Translations under genes and position numbers: made by a program
Assembly (NCBI GenBank): GCA_900540985.1
Contig: UQIC01000003.1
Span: 1 to 64,000 of the forward strand
DNA from: an uncultured Collinsella sp.
GTDB lineage: Bacteria; Actinomycetota; Coriobacteriia; Coriobacteriales; Coriobacteriaceae
Direction: 5' to 3'
DNA length: 64,000 bases
Notes under the pieces: generated by a model
What the model saw: the letters and a program-made list of their open reading frames with translations, nothing else
The model's database searches: none
What the model was told of the DNA's origin: nothing
Part shown: positions 1-8,382 of the stretch, piece by piece
Layout of the letters: every line of letters begins with the position of its first letter
Numbering within the stretch: the first letter of the stretch is position 1

Positions 1-1033
1 GGGCTGGAGCTTTTGCCCCCCCCCCCGCCGACGGCTCGATAAGTGCCGCCATATCGCGCGGAGCATCGACGCCTAACAAGTCGTAAAGGTTTCCAAACAT
101 CAGGTCCAGGTCGAGCACGGCGGCACGCAAGCCCAACAGCGACGATGTGTGTGCCATGGTGGCAACGATCGTCGACTTGCCGCACCCGCCCGAACCCGAA
201 ATGGCGCAGATGACCGGAGCTCGATGCTGCGGAGTGGCAGCGTCTGCCGGCGGCATCGGAGGCGGCGGGGCGGGCGTCGGCGACAGCGTCCCCGTCTCCC
301 CCGCCGCAACCACACGCTGCGTCCAAGCCGGCATGACAGCTTGTTCGGTCTGCAAGGCAGGCTCGTTCTGTGCAATCTGCTCATGCTGCATCAGCGACAA
401 CTCGCCGCACCCGGCAAAGCCCTCAACTTCGTCGAGTTCATCCGCCAGATTCACGCCGTGCACGTATCCCATATCTACAGCCGGGGAGTCGCCAGCATGC
501 TGTGCCGGCCCTCCAGCGTCATCGTATACAAGGGGGTTCCGGGGGCGCCGACCATGCTCGGCTTCCGCTTTTCCATAATCATCAACACGCGGGCCTCTTG
601 TAGCGCGAGGCGCCCCGGGTTCCCTATCAACAAAAGCATCGGGCTCAATCGTCATGCGCCGATCGGAATCAACCGCTCCCTCGCCCGCGCGCCCGTTGCC
701 GCATATACTGTGCGCAGCGATGACCTCGGTCGCCCCCGCGCGAAACAGCCCCTCGATATCCGACGGATCGAGCGCTTCTATCAACACGACCACGCGACTC
801 ACGCGGCCTTCGGCCGTCAGGTGCGCGACAGTCTTGCGCACATCTTCGATATCAAACAGAGACGCCGCGATGATGGCAGCCCCGCGGCGCGACGGAAACG
901 CCCGCGCCATGGAAACCAGCCCGCCCAGGTCACCCACGCGAAGCACCTGTGCACCCGCATCACGGCCCTCGACTTCCCGCTGCAACAGCCCGTAATCGCC
1001 ACACGCGCAGCACGCAAGCCAGATCGCCTTCAT
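1..1033 (-). CDS. CpaE/TadZ-like pilus assembly ATPase (3' end cut by window)
   Basis: This is the first 344 codons of a MinD/ParA-type ATPase; the C-terminus lies beyond base 1. The N-terminal ~120 residues look like a degenerate receiver domain, as in CpaE (FDIEDVRKTV, VVVLIEALD, FRAGATEVIA). A Pro/Ala-rich linker follows, then a Walker A loop SGSGGCGKST and the switch-like VLDLDLMFGNLYDLLGVD, typical of TadZ/CpaE proteins that localise Tad/Flp pilus machinery. The start ATG overlaps the upstream stop by one base (TGATG), so the gene is translationally coupled to the CpaB-like gene. An 11-nt C run (16-26; G run in the coding strand) encodes GGGG and is a slippage risk. Family assignment is strong; the exact pilus role is inferred. 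Confidence 0.8.
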   Translation of the reverse strand, partial: MKAIWLACCACGDYGLLQREVEGRDAGAQVLRVGDLGGLVSMARAFPSRRGAAIIAASLFDIEDVRKTVAHLTAEGRVSRVVVLIEALDPSDIEGLFRAGATEVIAAHSICGNGRAGEGAVDSDRRMTIEPDAFVDREPGAPRATRGPRVDDYGKAEAEHGRRPRNPLVYDDAGGPAQHAGDSPAVDMGYVHGVNLADELDEVEGFAGCGELSLMQHEQIAQNEPALQTEQAVMPAWTQRVVAAGETGTLSPTPAPPPPMPPADAATPQHRAPVICAISGSGGCGKSTIVATMAHTSSLLGLRAAVLDLDLMFGNLYDLLGVDAPRDMAALIEPSAGGGAKAPA

Positions 1034-1692
1034 CACTCGTCGCCTCCGCTCTTTTTGCCGCGCGCCGTGGCGGGAATCGTCAAGCTGACCATTCCCTTGC
1101 CCGAGGCTCCCAGCAGTTCCTTGACGTCTTCGGGGTCAGCCGCCAGCGTCACCCATTCGATCTTGCCCTCGCGCGTGGCACCGGAATCCTCACTGGTATC
1201 GATCACGTGCGCGCCGCACAGCCGATCGGTTACGCCGTCTTTTTGCACATACACATCCACGTAGCTGCCCACGCCCGTAGCACCGCCGACCGAGTGCTCG
1301 GCATCGACCGCCACCGAAACGGCGACCTTGCCCTTAGGCACCTCGAGCTTGTGGCTCTCGGCCTTGGTGTAGACATTGCAGATCACGGCGTTTTTGGGAA
1401 TACGCGAAGTCGTCACGTCGCCGCGCACCTGGCGCAGCTCGGTCGCCGCGTCACGCGGCAGCAGACTCGTCAGCCATTCCTGGGTTATGACATTGGTCTC
1501 ATCGAGGGTCTCGCCCACATCGATATCGCGCGCCGCGACGCATACCTCGACGCGATCGCCACCGTACTTGGCCAAGGTCTCAGCCTGGACCTGTTCGGCT
1601 TGCGAGCGGATCGACGAGCCGTAAACCATGCAGAGCAGAGCAGCGAGCACGCCCGCGACCAGACTGATGGCGATGCGTTTGCTCTTGTTCAC
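1033..1692 (-). CDS. CpaB/RcpC-like SAF-domain pilus assembly protein
   Basis: The 219-aa protein has a single N-terminal membrane segment (IAISLVAGVLAALLCMVYG). A SAF-type region follows (VCVAARDIDVGETLDETNV, then the RIPKNAVICNVY stretch), as in CpaB/RcpC proteins that act in the periplasm or cell wall during Flp/Tad pilus secretion. I chose the GTG at 1692 because AGAGGAG sits five bases upstream; an in-frame ATG at 1707 has no comparable ribosome site. Its stop overlaps the start of the CpaE-like gene, so the two form an operon. It would be the first gene of a tad locus running out of the window. Confidence 0.75.
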   Translation of the reverse strand: MNKSKRIAISLVAGVLAALLCMVYGSSIRSQAEQVQAETLAKYGGDRVEVCVAARDIDVGETLDETNVITQEWLTSLLPRDAATELRQVRGDVTTSRIPKNAVICNVYTKAESHKLEVPKGKVAVSVAVDAEHSVGGATGVGSYVDVYVQKDGVTDRLCGAHVIDTSEDSGATREGKIEWVTLAADPEDVKELLGASGKGMVSLTIPATARGKKSGGDE

Positions 1693-1802
1693 GGCCGCTC
1701 CTCTCATGGCAGTGCCGGGCGAATGCCCGTACCACCATTGTCTGGGCGGTCAGAGTGCAAAGCGGCGCAATCGCGATTTTGGTTTTCGATGTCAAACCAA
1801 TC

Positions 1803-1854
1803 GCTGACCAAAAGCTAACCAGCCCGTCAAGCTCATGGCAAGGTTTTGGTCAGC
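1803..1854. promoter_or_regulatory. Inverted repeat upstream of the tad genes
   Basis: GCTGACCAAAA (1803-1813) is repeated in perfect inverted form (TTTTGGTCAGC, 1844-1854) with a 30-bp spacer. It lies between the rsgA terminator and the CpaB-like gene, where the tad promoter should be. The arms could be an operator pair for a dimeric regulator. No convincing -35/-10 pair was found beside them. Confidence 0.35.
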
Positions 1855-1892
1855 ACGTCAGCAAACTGCATGTTTCGAGGCTTTTCCGCAGC

Positions 1893-1927
1893 AAAAAAGC
1901 CGTCTCCCGAACAGTTGGGAGACGGCT
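1893..1927 (-). terminator. Rho-independent terminator of rsgA
   Basis: On the minus strand an 11-bp perfect stem (AGCCGTCTCCC paired with GGGAGACGGCT, 8-nt loop) is followed directly by six T. It lies about 18 bases after the rsgA stop. Confidence 0.9.
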
Positions 1928-1944
1928 GTCATAGGAAAAATCAA

Positions 1945-3129
1945 TTACAGATGAACATCGGGATCGAGCATTTGAGCGCTCACGCGCATGGATGACGCCA
2001 GGTTTTGGAACGTTTCCAGACGCAGGCTGTCGATCTGCCCGGCGTCCTCGGCCTCGCGAACGGCGCAGCCCGGCTCATGGGTATGCGTGCAATCGCCAAA
2101 CCGGCACGCGCGCGATGCCTCGACAATCTCGGGGAAGGCGCGCGCCAGACCCCGCTCGTGACCCACGAGCGGTAGGCTGCGCAGGCCCGGGGCATCGGCG
2201 ATCACGCCGGCGTCGCCCGGCAGCGCCACCATCACGCGCGCGACGGTAGTGTGACGGCCTTGGTCGTCGCGTTCGCGCACACCGCCAGTCGCCAACGTAT
2301 CGTGGCCCAGCAGTGCATTGAGCAGCGTCGACTTGCCGGCACCCGACTCGCCCAGAATCATGGCGCAGCTCCCGGCGGGCACGCAGGTGCGCACCTCGTC
2401 CAGGCCACGGCCCTCGGCAGAAGATGTCACGATTACGCACACGTCCGGGCCCACCAGGCGGCGCACGCGGTCCAGATCGCGCTCGAGCTCCTCGGCATCG
2501 CAGCGGTCAGCTTTGGTGAGCACCACCACCGGCTCGGCATCGCAGTCGAGCGCCAACACCAACGAGCGCGCCACGCGGTCGAGCAGCACCTCGCCGGCAC
2601 CGAGCGCCTGCACGATTAGCACGCTATCCACGTTGGAGCAGAGCACCTGACGCTCTCCGCGGGCACGGCCGCGCCAACGCTCAAAGCTCGTACGGCGCGG
2701 CAGAACGCACTCAATCACGCCCATATCGTGCCCGGGAGCGCGGCGCACCGCCACACGGTCGCCCACGGCGGGCAGCAGGACCTCGTCCTCGCCGCGCGAC
2801 TTAGCAAACCCCACGGCATGCTCGGCGCGGAAGGTATCGTTGGCAGTCGCCACCAGCGGAAACCCGCGATCCAAGCGCACCACGGCGCCAAGCTGCATCT
2901 GCTCGGGCTCCTCGGCATGTGCGCAGAAATCATCGAAGGCAGTCTGCTGGGCTTCATCGACCGGCAGGTCATCAAACGCCGGAACATCCTGCAGCGCATC
3001 GAGCCCCGGTACGCTCGCCAACAACTCCTCGGCAGACGCGGGAGCCTCGGTCGCAAGCTTCCGACGACGATCGCGCTTAGCCCGCGCCCCCGTCGTCTTT
3101 TTCTTCGCCTTAGCCTTAGCCTTGCCCAC
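1945..3129 (-). CDS. rsgA: Ribosome small subunit-dependent GTPase A (RsgA/YjeQ)
   Basis: RsgA is a late 30S-maturation factor in the cytoplasm. The 394-aa protein has a Lys/Arg-rich N-terminal extension, an OB-fold, and a circularly permuted GTPase in the order G4 (VVLTKADRC), G1 (GESGAGKST), G3 (DAPG, usually DTPG). It ends with the zinc knuckle CRFGDCTHTHEPGC. I chose the GTG at 3129 because GGAGG lies five bases upstream; the open frame runs 28 codons further without a ribosome site. The basic first ~30 residues are longer than in typical RsgA. It is monocistronic, between two terminators. Confidence 0.93.
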   Translation of the reverse strand: MGKAKAKAKKKTTGARAKRDRRRKLATEAPASAEELLASVPGLDALQDVPAFDDLPVDEAQQTAFDDFCAHAEEPEQMQLGAVVRLDRGFPLVATANDTFRAEHAVGFAKSRGEDEVLLPAVGDRVAVRRAPGHDMGVIECVLPRRTSFERWRGRARGERQVLCSNVDSVLIVQALGAGEVLLDRVARSLVLALDCDAEPVVVLTKADRCDAEELERDLDRVRRLVGPDVCVIVTSSAEGRGLDEVRTCVPAGSCAMILGESGAGKSTLLNALLGHDTLATGGVRERDDQGRHTTVARVMVALPGDAGVIADAPGLRSLPLVGHERGLARAFPEIVEASRACRFGDCTHTHEPGCAVREAEDAGQIDSLRLETFQNLASSMRVSAQMLDPDVHL

Positions 3130-3177
3130 AAGCGCCTCCCAGCACCATAAATCACAACTGAGCAGGTATTTTAAATC

Positions 3178-3211
3178 AAAAAGAGCTGGCCGGGCAAAGC
3201 CCGACCAGCTC
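3178..3211 (-). terminator. Terminator downstream of the P-type ATPase gene
   Basis: GAGCTGGTCGGGC pairs with GCCCGGCCAGCTC (one G-T pair) around a 3-nt loop, followed by TTTTT on the minus strand. Confidence 0.85.
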
Positions 3212-3271
3212 ACAAACTTTCCCTCAGCCCTTTATCATCCGCGCGGGAGAAAAGCCAGCAAGGATACCGCA

Positions 3272-3366
3272 GGGCCCGCCCGCCGGGAGGGGTTTCCTAA
3301 GGGCACATCCCGCAGCCGCAAAGCGGCGAGGACGTGCCCGTGGAAACCCCGCAGGCGGTCGGGCCC
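3272..3366 (-). repeat. Nested ~95-nt hairpin in the 3' UTR of the P-type ATPase
   Basis: Four successive arm pairs nest around one loop: GGGCCCG/CGGGCCC, CCGCC/GGCGG, GGGGTTTCC/GGAAACCCC and GGGCAC/GTGCCC. GCCGC-AAA-GCGGC forms the tip. It lies between the ATPase stop (3378) and its terminator (3211), so it would be transcribed as part of the 3' UTR. It has no poly-T tail of its own. Function unknown: RNA stabiliser, small RNA or palindromic repeat. Confidence 0.6.
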
Positions 3367-3377
3367 GGACAGGAACG

Positions 3378-6059
3378 TTACTCTTTTTCGACCGCGCGCA
3401 TGATCGCCTTGTAGATCTCCATCAGCGGGATGATCAGGAAGGCCAGGCCCAGCGCGGCAAGAACGCCCTTGAGTTCAAGCGTCACGGGGCCGAAGAACAT
3501 CTCGGCAAGCGTCGGCTGCACGGTCACGATCACCGTCAACACCAGTGCCAGCGCGGCAGAAGCCCACAGCCACTTGTTCTGCTTCTTCATGGTGAACAGC
3601 GACGCACGACGGCTGCGCATATTGAAGCAGTGGAAAATCTCGACCATGTTGAGCGTGATGAACGCCATCATCACACCTTCCTCGTCGGCATTGCCGGCAA
3701 TCATATCGGCGATGTGGATGTAACCCATGTCAAAGTACACGCCCACAAAGAAGCTCGCCAGCACCAGCACGGTGATGATCAGGCCCTGGACCACGCAGTC
3801 CAGACCCATATGTCCGGCAAAGACACCGTCCTTGGCGTTGCGCGGCTTGCGCTTCATGATGTCGCCCTCGGCGTCCTCCATGCCCAGCGCGAGCGCAGGG
3901 AAGCAGTCGGTAACCAGGTTCACCCACAGCAGCTGCACCGGCTGGAAGATGGTAAAACCGATGAGCGTGGCGATGAACACCGAGAAGACCTCGGCAAGGT
4001 TGGCCGAAAGCAGGAACTGGATGACCTTGCGGATGTTGTCGTAGATGCGACGGCCCTCTTCGCAGGCACCGATGATGGTGGCGAAGTTGTCGTCGGCAAG
4101 CACCATGTCGGCAACGTTCTTGGTAACGTCGGTGCCGGTGATGCCCATGCCCACGCCGATGTCGGCACGCTTGATGGACGGGGCATCGTTGACGCCGTCG
4201 CCCGTCATGGCGACGATCTGGTCGCGCGACTTCCAAGCCTCGACGATGCGCGTCTTGTGCTCGGGCTGGACGCGGGCGTACACGCCGTAGTCCTCGATGT
4301 GCGCGTCGAGCTCCTCGTCGCTCATGCGGTCGAGGTCGGCACCGGTGATAGCCTGGCTGCGATCGGCGACGATGCCCAGCTGCTTGGCGATGGCCACGGC
4401 GGTGTCGATGTGGTCGCCCGTGATCATGACGGTGCGGATACCGGCGTCGTGCGCCTCGCGGATAGCGTCGGCCACCTCGGGGCGGACCGGGTCAATCATG
4501 CCGGACAGACCGCAGAAAACCAGGTCATGCTCGAGCGCAGCGGGGCTGCAGTCGGCGGGAACCTCGGTGTAGGTGCGGCTCGCCAGCGCCAGCACGCGCA
4601 GGGCCTCGTCGGCCATGGCCTTGTTGGCTGCCACGAGCTCGGCGCGACGCTCCTCGGTCAGGGGGACGACCTTATCGCCCTCGTAGATATGGGTGCACAG
4701 GCCGATCGCCACGTCGGGCGCGCCCTTGGTGTACTGCTCGTACTCGCCGTCCAGGGTCTCGACGACCACGGACATCATCTTACGGCCCGAGTCGAACGGC
4801 GCCTCGCCCACGCGCGGGTGCTCGGCAGTCAGGCCAGTAAGACCAGCCTTGCCGGCATCGTTGACGAGCGCACACTCGGTCGGCTCGCCCACGGCCTCGC
4901 CCAGCTCCTCGTCCCACTGGGCATCGGAGCACAGCGCCATGCCGGCCAAGAACTTCTCCTTGGGCGCAGCGAGCTCGTGCTTGACGACGGTCATCTTATT
5001 CTGGGTAAGGGTACCGGTCTTGTCGGAGCAGATGGTCTGCGTGCAGCCGAGCGTCTCGACAGCAGAAAGCTTGCGGATAATTGCCTGGCGCTTGGCCATC
5101 TTGGTCACGCCGAGCGAAAGCACGATGGTCACGACGGCGACCAGGCCCTCGGGGATGGCGGCGACGGCGAGCGAGACGGCGACCATAAAGGTGTCGAGCA
5201 GGGCAGTCGGGTCGGTGAGAACGTTACCAACGCCATGACGGATGATGTCAACGCCAAAGATGACGACGCAGATGACGATCACCATGATGGTAAGGATGCG
5301 ACTGAGCTCGGCGAGCTTCACCTGCAACGGCGTGAGCTCTTCCTTGGCCTCGGCCAGGGCGCCAGCGATCTTACCCATCTCGGTGTTCATGCCGGTGCCG
5401 ACCACGACGGCGCGGCCGCGACCGTACACCACGGTGGAGCCCATGTAGCACATGTTCTTGCGGTCGCCGAGCGGCACGTCGTCGGTGCCGGCGGCGAGCT
5501 CGATCACGTTGGCATGCTTCTCGACGGGCACGGACTCGCCGGTAAGGGCGGCCTCCTCGATCTTCATCGTGGCGCTCTCGAGCACGCGGCAGTCGGCCGG
5601 GACGGAGTCGCCCGCCTCGAGCATGATCACATCGCCGGGCACGAGCTCGGCGCTCGGCAGGTGCACGAGCTTGCCGTCGCGCAGCACCTTGGACTGCGCC
5701 GCGCTCATCTCCTGCAGGGCCTCGAGAGCCTCCTCGCTCTTGGCCTCCTGAACCACGCCCAGCACCGAGTTGACGATAACGACGAACATGATGATGGCGA
5801 CGTCGGCAAAGTCCGCCTCACCCTTGACCATGCCCGTGAGTGCACTGATGACGGCGGCAACGATCAGCATGATAACCATGGGGTCGGCCATCTGCTCAAA
5901 GAAGCGCTTCCACAACGGCGTCTTCTCGGCTTCCTCGAGCTTGTTAGGGCCTGTCTTGGCGAGGCGCGACGACGCCTCGTCGTTGCTCAGGCCGAGGTCC
6001 TCATCGACACCTTGGTCGCTGAGTACCTCCGCCGCGGCGGACAGGTATTCCTTTTGCAT
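3378..6059 (-). CDS. Cation-translocating P-type ATPase (P2, Ca2+-type)
   Basis: At 893 aa this is a full-length P2-type ATPase of the SERCA/PMR1 kind, probably exporting Ca2+ across the membrane. Seen are the actuator motif TGESVPVEK, the M4 ion-site motif AIPEGL, the phosphorylation motif CSDKTGTLTQNKM, the nucleotide-binding KGAPD, the hinge TGDGVNDAPSIKRADIG and about ten membrane segments. The ATG at 6059 has AGGAGGGGA eight to nine bases upstream. Metal specificity is inferred from the P2 subgroup and not proven. It stands alone, with its own terminator. Confidence 0.9.
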   Translation of the reverse strand: MQKEYLSAAAEVLSDQGVDEDLGLSNDEASSRLAKTGPNKLEEAEKTPLWKRFFEQMADPMVIMLIVAAVISALTGMVKGEADFADVAIIMFVVIVNSVLGVVQEAKSEEALEALQEMSAAQSKVLRDGKLVHLPSAELVPGDVIMLEAGDSVPADCRVLESATMKIEEAALTGESVPVEKHANVIELAAGTDDVPLGDRKNMCYMGSTVVYGRGRAVVVGTGMNTEMGKIAGALAEAKEELTPLQVKLAELSRILTIMVIVICVVIFGVDIIRHGVGNVLTDPTALLDTFMVAVSLAVAAIPEGLVAVVTIVLSLGVTKMAKRQAIIRKLSAVETLGCTQTICSDKTGTLTQNKMTVVKHELAAPKEKFLAGMALCSDAQWDEELGEAVGEPTECALVNDAGKAGLTGLTAEHPRVGEAPFDSGRKMMSVVVETLDGEYEQYTKGAPDVAIGLCTHIYEGDKVVPLTEERRAELVAANKAMADEALRVLALASRTYTEVPADCSPAALEHDLVFCGLSGMIDPVRPEVADAIREAHDAGIRTVMITGDHIDTAVAIAKQLGIVADRSQAITGADLDRMSDEELDAHIEDYGVYARVQPEHKTRIVEAWKSRDQIVAMTGDGVNDAPSIKRADIGVGMGITGTDVTKNVADMVLADDNFATIIGACEEGRRIYDNIRKVIQFLLSANLAEVFSVFIATLIGFTIFQPVQLLWVNLVTDCFPALALGMEDAEGDIMKRKPRNAKDGVFAGHMGLDCVVQGLIITVLVLASFFVGVYFDMGYIHIADMIAGNADEEGVMMAFITLNMVEIFHCFNMRSRRASLFTMKKQNKWLWASAALALVLTVIVTVQPTLAEMFFGPVTLELKGVLAALGLAFLIIPLMEIYKAIMRAVEKE

Positions 6060-6500
6060 ATAGAGTCCCCTCCTGGGATTCGGGCCACTCAGCAGATTGA
6101 TGCCCGATCATAATTCCCAGGAGAAGGGCAAGGGCTCATCAAGGCTGCCGTGCTGAGCGGCAGTTGATAGTGGAGCTATGGTACCCCAAAGCGGCGCGTC
6201 TAGCCAAAACATTCCAATTGGAAACACGGCTCGAGTGCAACGATGCAGACCGTATGATGTTCGACATTGATAAAACGTTTTTTCTTCGGTGCATCATCAA
6301 ACTGAAATATCGCCCAGATAGCAGCGGTTAGAACGGTTGGTAAAGTTTTTGCATATACCGTTTATTCGCAAAAAATGAACTTCTAATTCGGCATACGGTC
6401 GATTTTTTGGGGTATTCGGTCGGCATTTCGTTATAATCATCTCAGTTTTATTTCTTATGGTTTATCTATCAGCGCAAGACGATGTCAGATGGAGGTCTGA
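6060..6500. promoter_or_regulatory. Divergent ATPase/pyk intergenic region with pyk promoter elements
   Basis: This 441-bp gene-free stretch becomes AT-rich towards pyk. TATAAT at 6432-6437 is a good -10 for pyk, with only a weak -35. Upstream are a dyad TTTTTGC (6346-6352)/GCAAAAA (6368-6374) and a direct repeat ATACGGTCG (6393)/ATTCGGTCG (6414), which could bind a glycolytic regulator. No small gene was seen. Confidence 0.5.
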
Positions 6501-7961
6501 ATGTACAAGCGCACCAAGATTGTATGCACCATGGGTCCCGCCTGCGATAGCGACGAGACCATCCGCGAGATGATCAAGGCGGGCATGAACGTCGCCCGTT
6601 TTAACTTCTCGCACGGATCCTACGACGAGCACCACGGTCGCATCGAGCGCGTCCGTCGTATTTCCAAGGAGCTCGGTCTGCCCGTCGGCATCCTGCTCGA
6701 CACCAAGGGCCCCGAGGTCCGCACCGGCCTTCTGGTCGACGGCAAGAAGGTTGCCGTCAAGACCGGCGATAAGATCGTCGTCACCGCTCAGCCCACGTCC
6801 GAGGATTTCCACGGCACCTCTGAGCACATCTCCCTCGACTACCTGGCTCTGCCCTCCGAGGTCGAGAAGGGCTCCCTTATCCTGATCGATGATGGTCTGG
6901 TTGCCCTCGAGGTCGAGTCCGTCGACGGCCAGGACATGACCTGCGTCGTTAAGAACGACGGCCTGATCGGCGAGCGCAAGGGCGTCAACATGCCCAACGT
7001 CAACATCTCGCTGCCCGCTATCACCGAGCGCGATCGTCAGGACATCCTCTTTGGCCTGACCGAGAACATCGACTACATCGCCGCTTCCTTCATCCGTGAC
7101 GGCGAGTCCGTCCGCGGCATTCGCAAGCTTTGCCGCGAGAACGGTGGCGAGCACGTGACAATCTTCCCGAAGATCGAGTGCGCCCTGGGCGTCGAGAACT
7201 TCGACGAGATCCTCGAGGCTTCCGACGGCATCATGGTCGCCCGTGGCGACCTGGGCATCGAGATCAAGCCCGAGCTCGTTCCGCACATCCAAAAGGAGAT
7301 CATCGCTAAGTGCAACGCGGCCTACAAGCCCGTTATCACCGCTACGCAGATGCTCGACTCCATGCAGCAGAACCCGCGCCCGACGCGCGCCGAGGTTGCC
7401 GACGTTGCTAACGCCATCTACGACGGCACCGACGCCGTTATGCTCTCTGGCGAGTCCGCTGCCGGTAAGTACCCGGTCGAGGCCGTTAAGATGCAGGCCA
7501 GCATTGCTCTCGAGACCGAGAAGTACCTCCCGGCCCACGCTCCGCTCGAGGTTCCGGCCGACGCTCACGGCACCCGCGTCGTCAACAACGTTGTGGGTAT
7601 GTCCGCTGTGAACATGGCCACCACCGTTGGCGCCAAGTGCATCACCGTGCCGACGACCACCGGTCGTACCGCCCGCCTGATCTCGCACTTCCGTCCCAAC
7701 ATGCCGATCTGCGCGTTCTCCCGCCACGAGTGGGCCGTCCAGCAGATGATCATGTACTGGGGCGTTATCCCGCACCAGGCCGAGATTACTCAGGGCACCG
7801 TCAACGGCACGATCGTCAAGGCGATCGAGACCGCTAAGGAGCTCGGCTACGTCGAGGCCGGCGATCTGACCGTCGCTACCGCCGGCGATCCCCGCATGAG
7901 CGTCCAGCTCGAGGACAAGGTCTCCTCGACCAACGTCGCTTACGTCGCTCAGGTACGCTAA
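6501..7961 (+). CDS. pyk: Pyruvate kinase
   Basis: Converts phosphoenolpyruvate and ADP to pyruvate and ATP, the last step of glycolysis, in the cytosol. The 486-aa protein shows the whole family pattern: KIVCTMGPA at the N-terminus, VARFNFSHG, DTKGPEVRTG in the A domain before the B domain, the metal and substrate loop MVARGDLGIE, and KPVITATQMLDSM. A C-terminal domain of about 130 residues follows (TGRTARLISHFRP). GGAGG lies five bases before the ATG. It is monocistronic with a strong terminator. Phosphoenolpyruvate also drives the PTS systems encoded downstream. Confidence 0.97.
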   Translation: MYKRTKIVCTMGPACDSDETIREMIKAGMNVARFNFSHGSYDEHHGRIERVRRISKELGLPVGILLDTKGPEVRTGLLVDGKKVAVKTGDKIVVTAQPTSEDFHGTSEHISLDYLALPSEVEKGSLILIDDGLVALEVESVDGQDMTCVVKNDGLIGERKGVNMPNVNISLPAITERDRQDILFGLTENIDYIAASFIRDGESVRGIRKLCRENGGEHVTIFPKIECALGVENFDEILEASDGIMVARGDLGIEIKPELVPHIQKEIIAKCNAAYKPVITATQMLDSMQQNPRPTRAEVADVANAIYDGTDAVMLSGESAAGKYPVEAVKMQASIALETEKYLPAHAPLEVPADAHGTRVVNNVVGMSAVNMATTVGAKCITVPTTTGRTARLISHFRPNMPICAFSRHEWAVQQMIMYWGVIPHQAEITQGTVNGTIVKAIETAKELGYVEAGDLTVATAGDPRMSVQLEDKVSSTNVAYVAQVR

Positions 7962-7991
7962 ATCGTACTTGCAAGCAGATTTGCATTGCAA

Positions 7992-8026
7992 AGGGCCCGG
8001 AAGGCATTGCCTTCCGGGCCCTTTTT
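7992..8026 (+). terminator. Terminator of pyk
   Basis: AGGGCCCGGAAGG pairs with CCTTCCGGGCCCT around a short loop and is followed by TTTTT on the plus strand, 30 bases after the pyk stop. Confidence 0.93.
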
Positions 8027-8382
8027 CTGTGCACCGATGCCTACCGCACGACATGGCACGCACCCATTTCATTACCAAAAGCGCGAAATCCGCCCTCCGA
8101 GGCCCAAAAAATAAAGCCCCAAGCGCTAAAAGTGTTCGCCCGGTGGCAAACCCACACCTTAACCGACGCTGCTAAATCGTTTTAGCAAGAACCAGATCAA
8201 CCGCGTTTTCAGAAGTGCGGGGAAAAATTGCTTACCCCCGAGCATAAGTCCTTTTATTTCAACAAAACCCCTGATAAAGTTGGCTTAAATACCGCTTGTG
8301 CCTGACCTATTTGTCTTTTTCACCGCACTTCCGAAACGGATAGCTTTTCTAGCCCAAATAACGCTCAAACGATCGGATCGCT
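8027..8382. other. AT-richer intergenic region with a long-spaced inverted repeat
   Basis: No gene is seen. It contains a short palindrome TGCTAAA/TTTAGCA near 8171-8187. It also holds an inverted pair GAAGTGCGGGGAAAA (8212-8226) and TTTTTCACCGCACTTC (8316-8331) about 90 bp apart, immediately before the next gene. The promoter of that gene must lie here, but no clear -35/-10 was identified. Confidence 0.4.

Noticed and set aside
3630..6113. 827-codon plus-strand open frame opposite the P-type ATPase gene
   Set aside because: His/Asp/Gly-rich translation with no family motif. It arises from the strong GC3 bias on the opposite strand; the minus-strand protein is a clear family match.
8316..8331. 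AAGTGCGGT, identical to the Pasteurellaceae DNA-uptake core
   Set aside because: Only one exact copy and the wrong lineage; chance match is more likely.
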